A DNA stretch of 64,000 nt from Manduca sexta (GCF_014839805.1 NC_051123.1:8228727-8292726), one strand, 5' to 3'. Positions 23,700-35,814 are shown, counted from the stretch's first letter. Notes: generated by a model not told the origin, from the sequence alone. Translations and numbers: made by a program.

Positions 23700-23980
23700 G
23701 CACTAGCATGACGCGAGACAAGATTTAGAACAAGTCGCTTGCAACAGATGACGCCTACGCAACGGACCCGTGTAAATTGCGCCTAGCTTTTGATTCATTG
23801 GCCCCACGACACGGATGGTTTGCGGAAAAGATCTGCAGTCGTGTCGCAAGAGGTTAACGAAACTTTTTAAAAACAATGGCGGCTCTGTACTGATTGCCGG
23901 ATTAATGAAATTGTGAAATGAATATAAGATCTTTTTAAAGTTTGTTCTTTTTTCAAAATTGATATTTGGTGCCATCGTAA
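23700..23980. promoter_or_regulatory. CpG-containing block, possible transcription start region
   Basis: A GC-richer block with an initiator-like ATCAGTACAG on the minus strand (near 23885-23895). A 90-codon minus ATG frame (23703-23975) spans it without a recognisable domain. It may be an unassigned first exon. Confidence 0.2.
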
Positions 23981-25329
23981 TTCATGGTGATATGTAATTA
24001 TGGTAATATTGCGTAGCGGCTTCTAGTTTCTGGATATCTATTTTTGCGTTTTATTGACTATTCGTAATTGTACATTTTGTAGATAAGCATACATGAAGAT
24101 AGTTATCAGATATGTTCAATATAAACGTAATACATATTAATAAATTTTACGAAACGCAATCCCCAAAACCCCACGCAGACCCCCTAGTATAAGAAGTTAG
24201 TATCTATACATATAGAAGTGGTTGTAAATTTTGATTGTTTTTGTTTGTTGCGAATATGAATGAAGTCTTTGTTATGATTTAAATATATCTCATTCTACTA
24301 TTAACTTTATTCCACAGACCTTAAACACAAACTTGATTGATGACGTTAAGTTTATTCACAAAATGAGTTCGCGTAGGTTGGCGGAACAAGCTATAGGTAA
24401 AACCACAATATTTGAGTAACTCATTCACAAATCCTATATGGTTTAGGACTACCTACAGGTAACCGACTGATGAGGATTTCTAAAAATAATTTTAACATTA
24501 GAAGTTAGGTGTGTTACAAAAAAATGCCATCTTTGAAGTATCTTGTACAGGTGGAATAAGATCTATATGAAAATGTCATCATTCTCAAAATCAAAACATA
24601 TGTCAATGTTAACTCTGAAAAATGCTGTCTAAATTAAAATCCATTGTTTCATTGACATTGGGCCGTAAGACTGATTAAACCAACATAATCGTTCCACCCA
24701 CCCCCAGTGGTGGAGCTATAACGCGTATTTTCAGCACGAAGAAAAGGTACAACAAACTTAGATTATTGAGCTGATGAGATGATGGATAATTTTTATTTTG
24801 CGTTGAGTATTAATTCGAAAACTTTGAACTGGTTGGTGCACGTTATGACAACATTTACTTCTACAAAAACAATGCTGGATTTCTAAATTTCAAAACAATG
24901 AACTAAGCGGTGTTCTTTATAAGTACTTTTAGTGTATCGCCTAGGCCAACGAACTTTGGACAAGATGTGAACAAGATAACAATCGAACAATCAAAACCAT
25001 GAAAGAAATAACAAACACCAACGAAATATCGAAATACAAAATGTGTTCTACCTACCTACATAATTAATAACGGAATACCTACCTATCTACATAATTAATA
25101 AGCTAATAAAAACATAAATAAAAATGTCTAATCGTTTGAGGGGCCATTGTGATCACGAAAATATTGAGCCCACTTTATATAAAGGTAGGTAAAAGAGGTA
25201 TTACTCGTGTTATTGAAACTTGGACAATTTTGTTTCCTTAATAAACCACAACAATGCTGCATGTCGATTTTCGGGTAAAACCGCAGCAGTGCTATCAGTA
25301 GTACCTTTCTTGGCTAGCCAGGGATTCCC
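23981..25329. other. AT-rich stretch without identified features
   Basis: Nothing supportable was found. Confidence 0.4.
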
Positions 25330-25580
25330 AAAGTTTTGCCGATGGTAGTATATAATATTTTATGTCCGCCTGGATAGCGACCACCGTACATAAGGTATTA
25401 AAACCTGCCAAGAGTGTCGCGTCTGGGATCAGCCTGTGTATATCCAGTTCCAACAAGCCGGCATAATTGCGTTGACTTCCGTGGGGTAATCATCTCTCGT
25501 CAGTCGACATTATATTAAACCCCACTCGACTTACCATCAGGTGCAGTGGCGTTGCTTAGCCATGCTCGTAAAAAAGAAAA
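25330..25580 (+). mobile_element. SINE-like repeat (family 3)
   Basis: Contains the order ATTTTATGTCCGCCTGGATA, GTCTGGGATCAGCCTGTGTA, AACAAGCCGGCATAATTGCG, TTACCATCAGGTGCAGTGG and an A-rich end (GTAAAAAAGAAAAAAAAGG). I remember this series as a frequent lepidopteran interspersed repeat. A degenerate copy is at 19905-20062. The orientation follows the A-rich tail. Confidence 0.6.
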
Positions 25581-25626
25581 AAAAGGATTTATTACTTACC
25601 ACAGCACAATGGTATGTAAAATAAAA

Positions 25627-25702
25627 ATGCGCATACTACCCCTTCTCTTTCATGCAAGAAAGTCCTCTTCCTTGCATGAAAGAGAACGGGTAGTGTGCGC
25701 AT
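25627..25702. repeat. 32-bp-arm hairpin
   Basis: Left arm 25627-25658 (ATGCGCATACTACCCC then TTCTCTTTCATGCAAG) and right arm 25671-25702 are inverted copies with two mismatches, around a 12-base loop. It follows the A-rich end of the family 3 SINE by about 45 bases. Confidence 0.85.
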
Positions 25703-26394
25703 GCCGCTTGGCTTCCTAGCCAAGGGGGTCACCGAATATACTAACTAATGTTATAAATGTGGCCGTGTTTGTACTTAACAATACTCGGAAGAAATAGGTC
25801 ACCTAAAATAATATACCCTCCTTGAAATAATCTCGATTCTTATATATGAACATCAAACAAGAATCTCAAGGGTATAAAGTACCTACATTTTTATCGCTGC
25901 TATCGTGATAGGTGTGGTAACTATCACACATTCATCAATTATTGTCGTTGTTTACAAGCCGCGGTCGGTTTCACTTGTGTATTACAATATTGATAATATC
26001 GGGACGTTTTTAAAAATTTTGATTGAATGTTGACTGTTGCTTGTTATTTAAAACAAGTTTATTGTTAATTAATATTGAATTTATTTTTAAATATTAATAA
26101 AATTTTATATTAGTGTCGATGTGAGAAATTGGTAGTACTATGTACAAAAAACAATATTAAAGGAATTTTGTTCGAGGCCAAATCATAGCTTCACTAAATA
26201 GATATCTATACAAAACATTAATAAATATTTCCTATTTAAAAGTTATGCACATACATTGAATTCGTATTATCCAATCCTACTACTTAACGTTATAAAAACT
26301 ACGCCAATTCAATTACAATTATAATTATTGTGTTCCTGGTAAAATATTTTTATAAACAACTGGACGTGTTTGTTTTATTTATAAGTTATGTGCA
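25703..26394. other. AT-rich stretch without identified features
   Basis: Nothing supportable was found. Confidence 0.4.
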
Positions 26395-26470
26395 TTTAAG
26401 TGTATCAAAGTAGTTCCTGAGGTTAGCGTGTTCAAATAAACAAAAACGCTTCAGCATTAAATATTAGCAT
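26395..26470 (+). repeat. RTE-type 3' end fragment
   Basis: TAGTTCCTGAGGTTAGCGTG, then TTCAAATAAACAAAAACGC and TTCAGC, match the tail of the tandem array at 32505-32575. Confidence 0.55.
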
Positions 26471-26524
26471 ATATTATAATCCTCTTAGCACTGAATATAT
26501 TGAGTTTTCTTCATGCATGAAAAG

Positions 26525-26645
26525 ATTAATGAAGGTGGAGGAAGCGCGGGAAGTATGCCAGAATCGTGTAAAGTGGTAATCCATAGTCTCTGCCTACCCC
26601 TATGGAATAGAGGCACGATACTATGTATGTATGTATGTATGTTGA
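26525..26645 (+). pseudogene. C-terminal remnant of a LINE reverse transcriptase ORF with ATGT tail
   Basis: One plus frame reads KVEEAREVCQNRVKW, a stop, then SIVSAYPYGIEARY. This is the usual C-terminal style of insect LINE ORF2 (RxxW then SIVSAYP) with the residue after Trp turned into a stop. It is followed by a simple repeat of ATGT at 26620-26642, a typical LINE 3' tail. Confidence 0.55.
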
Positions 26646-27379
26646 TCATATTTTTTTTATCTTAATAAATTCCCTTTATATTAATAGTTAAATAAGAACA
26701 CATTCAATAAGCAAATATGTCCTTAAGTACTTACGACTTATCAGTAAAAATATAAGAATTTGCTGTGACGCTTCCATTGAAATGGTAAAGCGTAAATTGA
26801 GTTTGTATTGCTAAATGGATACATTCAATTACTATCTAAGGATAAAATTACCGTAAACTAATTAAAACTTCAAAGAAATAATTAGAAACGAATTCATTAA
26901 TGAAACTCCGTCTTTGCAACGTTAATCTTTTAATTCGTTTTGGTTAATTTTTTAAAAACATTCAGAAAAAGTAGATTAAAAAATATGTGGAAACACAAGA
27001 TATTACGTAAAAATGCTAACATTAAGAATAAACAACTTCAATTATGTTAATAATAATGCTAAACGATACACAAAATGTCGGATTTAGTTTTTGCTTCCTT
27101 ACAAAGCTCATTAATTATAATCAGCCACGTTTGTCTGCAAATATGACGCATACAAATATATGTTTAACACCATATAAGAATATGGAAGAAAAATAACAAA
27201 CATCGTGCTAATAAAGTAGTTAGTTAATGGCGGAATGGTGTTAGACCATTAGTTCATTTGCAATTTTATAATAACTTAATAATAAAACGAACGAGAAAAA
27301 TATAACTAATTAAATGTATATATTGCTTACGTCTCCGGTTTTGCATTTGACAGTTAATAAAGACTGTATTTATATACTA
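26646..27379. other. AT-rich stretch without identified features
   Basis: Nothing supportable was found. Confidence 0.4.
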
Positions 27380-27665
27380 AGTGTTGCTCGCGGCTTAGCC
27401 TGCATGGAAAGCCTTTCTTGCTATAAACTTCCTAAAACACTGAAGCGAATTAAAGCACCCTCTGTTCGACGGTAGCGCCATTTATTTTAAAAATCCCATT
27501 ATTTCTCATAGGAGCAAATTACCGAGATAAAAAGTAGTCTATGTGTTAATCCAGGACATGGCCTATCCGTGTACGAAATTTTACCCGAATCCGTTCAACT
27601 GTTTCTGCGTGTACTTCTAACAAACATCTAAACATTTTCACAACCTTTCATATTAATAAAGCAAG
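27380..27665 (+). repeat. RTE-type dispersed repeat
   Basis: Begins TGCTCGCGGCTTAGCCTGCA and runs through CCGAGATAAAAAGTAGTCTA, TGTGTTAATCCAGGACATGG and CCGAATCCGTTCAACTGTTT to CTTTCATATTAATAAAG. It is the opposite orientation of the family block at 10530-10870. Confidence 0.6.
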
Positions 27666-28176
27666 TAATAAGACTCCATTGTCCCCGCGACACCAACCGC
27701 TTTAATATAAATACATAATAGTTTCACTGTACACTTCTCTAATAAAAAAAATAATCTACATTTTAATCAAGGCCTTCCTCTATCTGAGCTAAGTGACATG
27801 TAGCCAGCAGTTTGTGCGTTTTGTTTTTTAAACATCTTCAGAAACTTTTGTATAAAGTGTAAGTAATATAGGGAAAGTACGATTGCACCGTTGTTTTAAT
27901 CCCTATACATTAAGGATGGCATGCGGCATACTGTTTAAATGGCACTATGTCATAAACTGCCGATATTAACGAATTACTCATTGAAACGATCCTACTAAAT
28001 TATGAAGAGGCAAAGGTTAGAGTGGATGAAATATGTATTCGCGGAAACTTTCAATGCAATTCTAAAATTTTTTCACTAATAGAAAGGACAATAGGTGTGA
28101 GTGTTAGGTAGAGATTTCTTTTTATCAAAATTTTACGTGAGATTATATTTTTGTTTTCTTAAACTAAAATAAAATG
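27666..28176. other. AT-rich stretch without identified features
   Basis: Nothing supportable was found. Confidence 0.4.
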
Positions 28177-28260
28177 ATGAACCACCAGTTCGGTAAGCAG
28201 TACTTACCAGAGAAGAACAAGCAAGAAACTCTGGTGTTGCTCTTTTCAAAATCAGTTTAA
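28177..28260. repeat. Interspersed repeat fragment
   Basis: GATGAACCACCAGTTCGGTA ... CCAGAGAAGAACAAGCAAGA ... TTGCTCTTTTC is a segment I remember from lepidopteran SINE/LINE repeats. The apparent donor GTAAGTAC within it on the minus strand is part of the repeat. Confidence 0.45.
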
Positions 28261-30830
28261 GGAATAGACTACAGTACATGATAAAGAAAATAATACAATT
28301 GGTTTTTATTGTTGTTTAGAGCCGTTCATTTATATGCTCGTTAAATAAGGAATAAATTAATTTTAAATTTCCATACGAGTGCACATCATCGAACTTTTAT
28401 TTAAGAGGAGCCGCATGTAAAAGCTAGGTTAATGTATAGCGTTCATCTTATTTTACCACTATGATTCCCGTTTCATTGCAATCACAGTTTCAGCGGTTCA
28501 TAAAACAGTTAATTTCTAAAATTGCAGTTGCTTAACTAGTTTATCTCTCTACTGCCAAAATCTCTTTACGAATAAGCGGAAACCATTAAGAATTTATTTT
28601 AGAAAAAAATACAATAAAATGTTATAGATATGGTATTTGAAGGCGAACGAAAACTAGCTATACGTATCTAGATCTTTATTTTTAGTTATACTTCTGTAGT
28701 ATTATTGTGATTTGACACTCGATGAAACAAAAATGCGTCACGATAAAGAATCAAAGACATAAATGTATTTGTCAATTTATTACAAAGCGAATGCACTGCA
28801 CCATTACATTGCGCTCGTCAGAGACTTTAAGTCTCATAGTGCTCAGTAACTAATTTATTTAAAAATCTGCACCATACCAGTTTGAGTTACGTAAAACTGA
28901 ATAATTATTATTTACAAAAGAATTAAATTTTATATGTTTACGAGGAATTTTGTAGGTAAATTGCAGATGGTACATTTCTGATTTCAAGTAAAGGAAAATG
29001 TGGGTATTAGGGAATTCCATATTACAAAGTATTGCATATCACCACGCTTTGCAAACCGCAACGTAGCAATTATACCTATATTTTCATTGGACTAAGACTA
29101 TTTTGGAGACTGATGTGTTCTTAAGGAGGAAGATAGCATCGTCAGAGTTATTATTTATCTAACAAAATGACCTAACTTATGTAGTGATCTAAAACTGCAA
29201 TTTATTTTGAGCTTTACGTGGGATAGAGCAGGATTTCAGAAGATCTAAGTAAAAAAATAATTAATGTAAATAATGTTTTCTAACAACATCAAATATCCCT
29301 CTCCTTAATTCACATTCTTTCTTAAAGATCTGCAATCCTAGTAACAACTTGCCTGCTAATTTGTAATAGCCAAAAATATATACAGGAATTTGTATAAACG
29401 ATCGTTCTACATAGTATATTATGGAATAAAACACTGCATACCAATAAACATGTACAGACATGTTGATACTAGAATTTACATACTTAGGTACTCAGCTTCA
29501 ACTTAATACCCCTTTCTATTTGAACGAATATCTCGATTACTATTTTTTATAACATAAGTAACCGCCAAATAATGTGCAGTTAGATTATGTAATTAGCGTA
29601 TTACGTGTCATACAAAAAGTAAATTAGTTAAAACGAATGTAGTTATGCGAGCAGGCTTCCTTGAAATTCTGCTGTGTTTTCCGGCAAAAGGTAAATTCTT
29701 AAGCTTTACTTAATGACGTCTTTTATTTAACCATGAATACATTCATTAAAAATTCAAGAGTTGCTTTGCGCTTATGTTTTTACTAATGAGACGTCAAATC
29801 TACAAAAAAAAACGGTCAAGCGCGCGTCTAACTCCTGCCCGAAGAGTTTCGTACGGCTATACTTTATTATAATTTCAAATTTTGCCTTAATGACCAGGGC
29901 CTAATAGCAGTGTATAAAGACTGTGAGTAACTGGGTTAATTTCCAAATCGGACAATACCATTTGTATTTTTTTAACAAACTTTACCAGAATACCTAGATA
30001 TACTTGAAATTAAGCAAGTGGATGATCAATAAAAAGAAGCCTAGTTATTGTAACAGTCTGTTATACTATATGTTAGCATGGGATAAGAAGGAAAAGAGCC
30101 GCCATAATAATAGATTTTGTTCTATCAACCCGCTACTTGTTACTTTTTAAAGATAGAGCCCTAGAGAACAGACGGACTTTCAAGCGCTCGAGTCTTTATA
30201 ATAAGGTTCTATGGTAAATTTTGGATACCCATGTAATGGTAGATAGAGGGAATTTAATGCTATTATGAGTATTTTTATAAAAGACCATGTCATTCAGCGC
30301 GCAGACATTATTTGTAACTAAATGAGTCAGTATGACAGACACAACATATTTATCTTAGTGAAAATTAAAACCCCTACTGATTTAATCATACAAAACGAAT
30401 GCTATATCCATTCTTACTATACAAAGACAGGTAAGATATAAAGGATTCATTAAATATGAAAATGTGGACCTGTATTGGTATTTGGTACGAACCACATTAA
30501 GAGAACTGTGAAATTGTTCCCTTAAAATGCGTTATGCAAAGATTTTTGAAATTGGAAAATAGATTTTGTTTAATTTCTAGCCAACTAAAGTTATGCAAGT
30601 TATGCATATGCAACATAAATATTAAGTATGCTAATAAAAAATATATAAATCTTAACCAACCTGTGAGTGCCGTTTTATGGCACCGAATATTAAATTTACG
30701 AAAACAGTAATTCACAACACAACCACAACAACCAACAACAAATCACATGCAAAAAACCGTTAACACTGAAAAAACGACTGCAACTTATCAACACGGGAAC
30801 TCGACTGATAACGCGACGTAAAAATACTGA
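28261..30830. other. Intergenic or intronic stretch
   Basis: A short fragment near 28778-28855 (CTGCACCATTACATTGCGCTCG) resembles the SINE at 36400. Otherwise there is no gene signal; the ATG frames at 29261-29461 and 30497-30715 look spurious. Confidence 0.35.
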
Positions 30831-30839
30831 TAAAGATAA

Positions 30840-31190
30840 CGTTAACACTGCGCTAAACTTGCGTTAGTGTGCCAAACGATCATTTGCGCGTTCGCCTTCT
30901 AGTATACTGAAGTAGTCACTGACGACCGCGAGATCCTCGACGCTGCGTTGCGTCAGCGCAGTGGGTGTGATATGATAAGCTTTGAATTTCGAATGCGACG
31001 TTGTTGGTTTTTGCATGTTTCTAATTCACATTAGCAACGGTAAACACTGCATAATGCATTTAACGCGCGTCTAGACTGTACGTCCTCGAAACATCACTGT
31101 TTTGAGTTACGCGACCGTTGGTTAGACAAATTAAAAATAGAATCACTTTCACTTATTTACTCATTTCGCAATTGCGCTCGTTTGGCGGTG
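30840..31190. promoter_or_regulatory. CpG-containing promoter-like block
   Basis: CG-containing words are frequent (GCGCGTTCGCC, GACCGCGAG, CGACGCTGCGTTGCG), with several initiator-like TCAGT or CAGT motifs on the minus strand near 30915-30935. It could be the transcription start of a gene whose coding exons I cannot see. Confidence 0.25.
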
Positions 31191-31560
31191 AAAAATTTTT
31201 TTACTGATACAGGTATAGTTAGATCTATCCTTGATAGACAAACTTTAGATATATATTTAGTAGAGCAAATTATATTAAAACAATTTCCAACAAAAAATTA
31301 AAGAGTGTCGCTCTTATAGCAAATTATCGATCTAGACTAGCTTTGTTCAGACCACAGGCCTTTCGAATCTCATCTATTCCAATCAGTCTTTTTATGTGTG
31401 AAGAAATACTTGAGACGGTTTATGTAACATCACCTTTACTGCATCGGCGGAGCTAGTTATATTTGTATTCAGGCTGCAGAGCTCTAAAGTCGTCCAGTGA
31501 ACCAGTAAAGGACATAATAACGGGGAATATAGGATAGCAGACACACATGCATATTCACAA

Positions 31561-32577
31561 TTGCCCGCGGCTCCGCCCGCGTTATAAAGTTTTTCGGACT
31601 AAAGTTTTCCGTTATAAAAGTCACGCTATATATTTTCCCGTGAGCCTATGTTCTTCCCAGGGTCTCAAACCGTCTCCATACCAAATTTTATCCTAATACG
31701 TTGGGTAGTCTTTGAGTTTAACACGTTCGGGCAGACCGATGCAGCGGGGAGTTTGTTTTATGATATATTTTTTAGAACTTTTTAAGAGGAACAATCCGGT
31801 CATACATTATTGTTGCATAACTTTAACCGTTTACGCAGCGCACGCAACAGAAGCTCTCAAAACTAATAAATTGTCCCCGTTTTTGCATCATGTTTCATTA
31901 TTGCTCCGCTCCTATTGGTCATAGCGTGACGATATATAACCTATAGCACCTAACCTAGCACTCCAGGAACAAAGGGCTATCCAACACAAAAATATTTTTT
32001 CAGTTCGAACCGGTAGTTCCTGAGATTAGCGATTACTGCTCCGCTCCTATTGGGCATAGCGTGATGATATATATATAGCCTATAGCATTCCAGGAACAAA
32101 GGGCTATCCAACACAAAAAGAATAATTCAGTTCAAACTCCTAGTTTCTGAGATTAGCCATTACTGCTCTGCTCCTATTGGTCATAGCGTGATGATATATA
32201 GCCTATAGCACTTCACGAACAAAGGGCTACCTTATACAAAATGATTTTTTTAGTTCGAACCGGTAGTTCCTGAGATTAGCCATTACTGCTCTGCTCCTAT
32301 TGGGTATAGCGTGATGATATATGGCCTATAGCACTTCACGAACAAAAGGCTATCCAACGCAAAAAGAATTTTTCAGTTTGGACCGGTAGTTCATGAGATT
32401 AGCCATTACTGCTCCGCTCCTATTGGGTATAGCGTGATGATATATAGTCTATAGCACTCCACGAACATAGGGCTATCCAACGCAAAAAGAATTTTTCAGT
32501 TTCGACCGGTAGTTCCTGAGATTAGCGCGTTCAAACAAACAAACAAACAAACTCTTCAGCTTTATATAATAGTATAG
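31561..32577 (+). mobile_element. RTE-type 3' region inserted in copy A only, with tandem array
   Basis: Absent from copy B, where TTCACAA is followed directly by TAATCGATTA. It starts TTGCCCGCGGCTCCGCCCGC, contains the array at 31899-32525, and ends in the usual tail GCGTTCAAACAAACAAAC ... CTCTTCAGC ... AGTATAGATA. No coding frame survives. Confidence 0.7.
31899..32525 (+). repeat. Minisatellite: five tandem units of about 121-133 bp
   Basis: Units start with ATTACTGCTCCGCTCCTATT (or variants) at about 31899, 32032, 32159, 32282 and 32405, and end with GTAGTTCCTGAGATTAGC. Unit 1 is the longest because of an extra ACCTAACCTAGC segment. The array is an internal expansion of the 3' region of the RTE-type repeat. 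The units have diverged by point changes, so it is not a very recent expansion. Confidence 0.9.
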
Positions 32578-32681
32578 ATAATCGATTAATTACTAATTAC
32601 TTGTTTTGAATGTAGTTGGTTTGACTCGAAGGCCATATTTATTTCTCTAACATGTTTCAGTATTTATTAATTTTGTGGTTA

Positions 32682-33221
32682 TACAAAATTCTACAAGCGG
32701 CGATAGCCTAGTTGGATATGGAACGGACTGCCAAGACGAATGTCCGCAGGTTCAAATCCCAAGGGCACACACCTCTGACTTTTCTAAAATCATGTGTGTA
32801 TTCTTTGTGAATTTATCGTTCGCTTTAACGGTGAAGGAAAACATCGTGAGGAAACTTGCATATCTGAAAAGTCGTATATAGGAATTTCGAAGGTGTGTGA
32901 AGTCTACCAATCCGCACTAGGCCAGCGTGGTGGACTAAGGCCTCATCCCTCTCAGTTGTAGAGGAGGTCCGTGTTTAGCATTGGGCAAGTAAATAATACT
33001 GGGCCCTTATTCTGTATGGTAGTGTAAACGCGTAACGCGGCCGTGTCATGTTATCTTCGAGAAATGTGCGTGGAATGGTATTCTGTAAGCCAAATTTCTA
33101 TAGTCCTAAACATGATGCGTTGTGTTACGTGCTTGTTACGCACTGTTAAAATAACGTGCGGGATAGAGAATAAGGCCCCAGGGCTGATATTATTATTATT
33201 TTTTATTATTACAAAATTCTA
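32682..33221 (+). mobile_element. tRNA-derived SINE (family 1) with target duplication, carrying a nested MITE
   Basis: A 12-bp duplication TACAAAATTCTA flanks it (32682-32693 and 33210-33221), and copy B has the empty site with one copy. The 5' end GCGGCGATAGCCTAGTTGG holds a box-A-like sequence and GGTTCAAATCC (near 32750) is a canonical box B. The body matches the intronic copy at 61879-62219, and the tail is ATT-rich. An additional palindromic segment (33001-33180) interrupts the 3' part. Confidence 0.85.
33001..33180. mobile_element. Nested MITE inside the SINE
   Basis: Relative to the SINE at 61879-62219, which lacks it, this segment interrupts the 3' part between AATAATACT and AGGGCTGATATT. 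Its ends GGGCCCTTATTCTGTAT and ATAGAGAATAAGGCCCC are imperfect inverted repeats, and CGTAAC motifs recur inside both halves. A target duplication is not certain. Confidence 0.6.
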
Positions 33222-33469
33222 AGTCTACTAGTATTGCAATTTAATATTATAAAATGTGGGTATAAAATAATTGAAAAAGTTTGCTTTTAACATTGACCTA
33301 ACAAAAACTTCACACACTGCAGTTCTACATAATATATGATTAAATATACTTGTCAACCTCCTAAGCATAACAAGGATATCCACTAGATTTTGTCATACAA
33401 TTAGTCATAATGTAAATTGAATTTTTATTAAAATTTGATGCTTGCTAGCTGACCTAATCCAGAAGAATA

Positions 33470-33700
33470 CGTATAGTGGTAACTGAATTAAAACTATTTT
33501 TCGGATTTTATTGCGGTTTTTCTTATATACTTCAGTAGTATCAGTCCGAAGTCTGGAATTGTGTCCGTAAGTGCTAATAGGCTCGCCCTCCTATTACAAG
33601 TATGGCAACATTTTAATGTGGTAACACCTCTATCCCCTAAAAAGGTAGTTCAAAGTAGTCATTACTTTGTCTCCCGCTTTGATATGGAGACAAACTAGTG
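33470..33700. repeat. MITE arm plus SINE fragment in copy A (copy B 43555-43770)
   Basis: AACTATTTTTCGGATTTTAT is an arm of the palindromic MITE family. It is followed by GTCTGGAATTGTGTCCGTAA and ATAGGCTCGCCCTCC, which look like a truncated SINE. Confidence 0.45.
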
Positions 33701-35550
33701 TTCCTTGAGTCTCGGCGAGCTCACCGCTCGGTGTCATAAAATACCACTGTTATAAAGTGGCACTGCTAATCCTAAATTAGAAGAATTTTAATGGTGGGTA
33801 TAAGGTCGTCAAAGTCTCTATATCCCTGAGAAAGGAAAAACGAGGTACTTTGTATATTCCTACCAACTCCCAGTTATATAGAAATTATAGAGAATCTAAT
33901 TATCGTTAGAACGATTTGAAGACCGCTTTTATGCATATTAGTACCTACATGTTATATCGGGTCCTCTTTTGGAAAATTTCATCTTTAGCCACTACTATAT
34001 ATGTAGAGAAGGGTGAAGATAGCTCCCTATTTTCCAACATCAACCCACATAGAAGCATCTATTGATTTACGTAACCAGGATAACAATGCATGTTGTAACG
34101 TCGCCTACTCGATTTAACGTACACCTTGAAAGGTAATGGTGAATAGTGAATTGTATGAATTATATTGGACGAGTATACGCACGAGAAGTGTGAGTATTCT
34201 TAGTGTAACTGCAATAATTACTCATTGTTTGTTTTATTTTATTTTATTGCACTTCATACATATCAATTATTATCATTTAAAGGCGGACTTAATGCCAGAG
34301 GTTTCTCTACAAGTCAACGTAAAGTTTTATCTATTTATTTTATTATTATTATTTCTGTTTTGGTTATTATTTTAACTGAAATATTTATGAGTACATTAAT
34401 CTTTGTAATTAAGTCTTGTGATAGACCTAATAACTGTGACACAGTTTATATTTTATACTAATGGAGTTATTAAGATTACTTTGTGTAATATTGTAAATCT
34501 TTTACTGTACTAAATTTATTTTTCATTTAATTAAACGAGGTACATATACAATATGTCTACGTATTGTTAAATATGCCTTTAATATGCCCTAGTTTTCATA
34601 AAGAAGTGACTAAGTACGCAAAGTTAGCCTAGACGTATTTTTTCTTTTACATTAATTTGAGAATAAATTTTAAGTATACCGTCAACAAAAATTTCGTCTT
34701 TACTTAAAACAAAAAAAATATTTGAAAAGTTGAATATTGCTACACTCAGGTTGCCACACCAGTTCCTATGAGATTGGGGGGAGAGGTTAAGTACCCTAGA
34801 GAAATATGTATTGAGTAACGATCACCTCTATAAATAGGTTAATGTTTATTTATCAGACGTGTCAAACAAAAAACTGGTGGATAACCAAAATAAAAATTAT
34901 TTTAACCATAACTGCCCATAAAAAACAACACAAGTGTTTTAAACAATAAAGATTAGTGGATAAGTATTAAGTATGCGCGCCATTATAGACGTCCAAGAAC
35001 ATAAACAATACGTGAACACTTTGAATTAACACGTACACTGAAAAAATCTCACGCCCTATCTAATACGAAAGTCGGTCAATGTCGTCAAATTCGCAGGTTG
35101 GGACCATTAACGCACTTTGTTTGTATTTTGAGTTTTATCATCGCACATTACGGTTGGTATTGCATTAATTCGCGATGTTTGCATAATGAAAGAGTAAATC
35201 AATTAATCATATCATTAGAATAATGTCGTGATTGAATGTAAGGCACACCGCGTGGGAAGCGACAAGCGGGCGCGACACCGAGCCGTGGGGCTTCTGTGAA
35301 ATCGCATTTGCTAGGACATTCGCGCTTTTTTTATAGGGCTTCGGTACTTTATAGTTCACAGACCTATAAAGTACATTTTACCAATCGAATCGTGTTTGTT
35401 GATTTGTCATGTGATAGAAAGGCCCGTATAAAAAACCCATCATATTTCAATCAAAATCAGTCACTGAAACCTTTAATATAGGTTCGGTGAGTCTTTATTT
35501 ATATTTCGTTTGTGACTACATACTATCGTACACACCTACCATCACGCATT

Positions 35551-35786
35551 TATCCCCGAAGGGGTATGCAGAGGTGCAACCAGAGCACCCACTTTTCGCC
35601 AAGTGTGTTCCGTCCCATAATGTGATAGGGGGCGAGCCTATCGCCATATCGGGCACAAATTCCAGACTCCGGGCTGATATTGAGTAGAAAAACCTAAATA
35701 TCACTTTGCTCGACCCGGGATTCAAACCCAGGACCTCAGAGCGCTGCCGTACCGCGCATGCAGTACAACTACGCCACCGAGGCAGT
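35551..35786 (-). mobile_element. tRNA-derived SINE (family 2) in copy A
   Basis: The minus-strand box B GGTTTGAATCC lies within GTCCTGGGTTTGAATCCCGG, and the 5' end is CTGCCTCGGTGGCGTAGTTG. The orthologous insertion is in copy B at 45656-45889, so it predates the split of the two copies. Confidence 0.8.
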
Positions 35787-35814
35787 CATACATACCATCG
35801 TATTTTAATTTATT

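Noticed and set aside
23703..23975. 90-codon minus-strand ORF
   Set aside because: It overlaps a promoter-like block but has no recognisable domain, no splice partner and no codon signal.
28190..28225. Strong GTAAGTAC donor on the minus strand
   Set aside because: It lies inside a repeat segment that occurs widely, so it is not evidence for a gene here.
31899..32525. CRISPR-like array
   Set aside because: Whole units of ~125 bp are repeated with no unique spacers, in a eukaryotic transposon context.
32694..32780. tRNA gene
   Set aside because: Box A and B are present but no cloverleaf or acceptor stem forms, and it is the head of a SINE with target duplications. The same applies to the box-B-like sites in the family 2 SINEs.
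34136..34461. Hydrophobic ORFs (also in copy B, 44257-44630) that look like membrane segments
   Set aside because: They come from TTTATTTTATTTTATT-type sequence; frames are shifted by indels between copies, which argues against coding.
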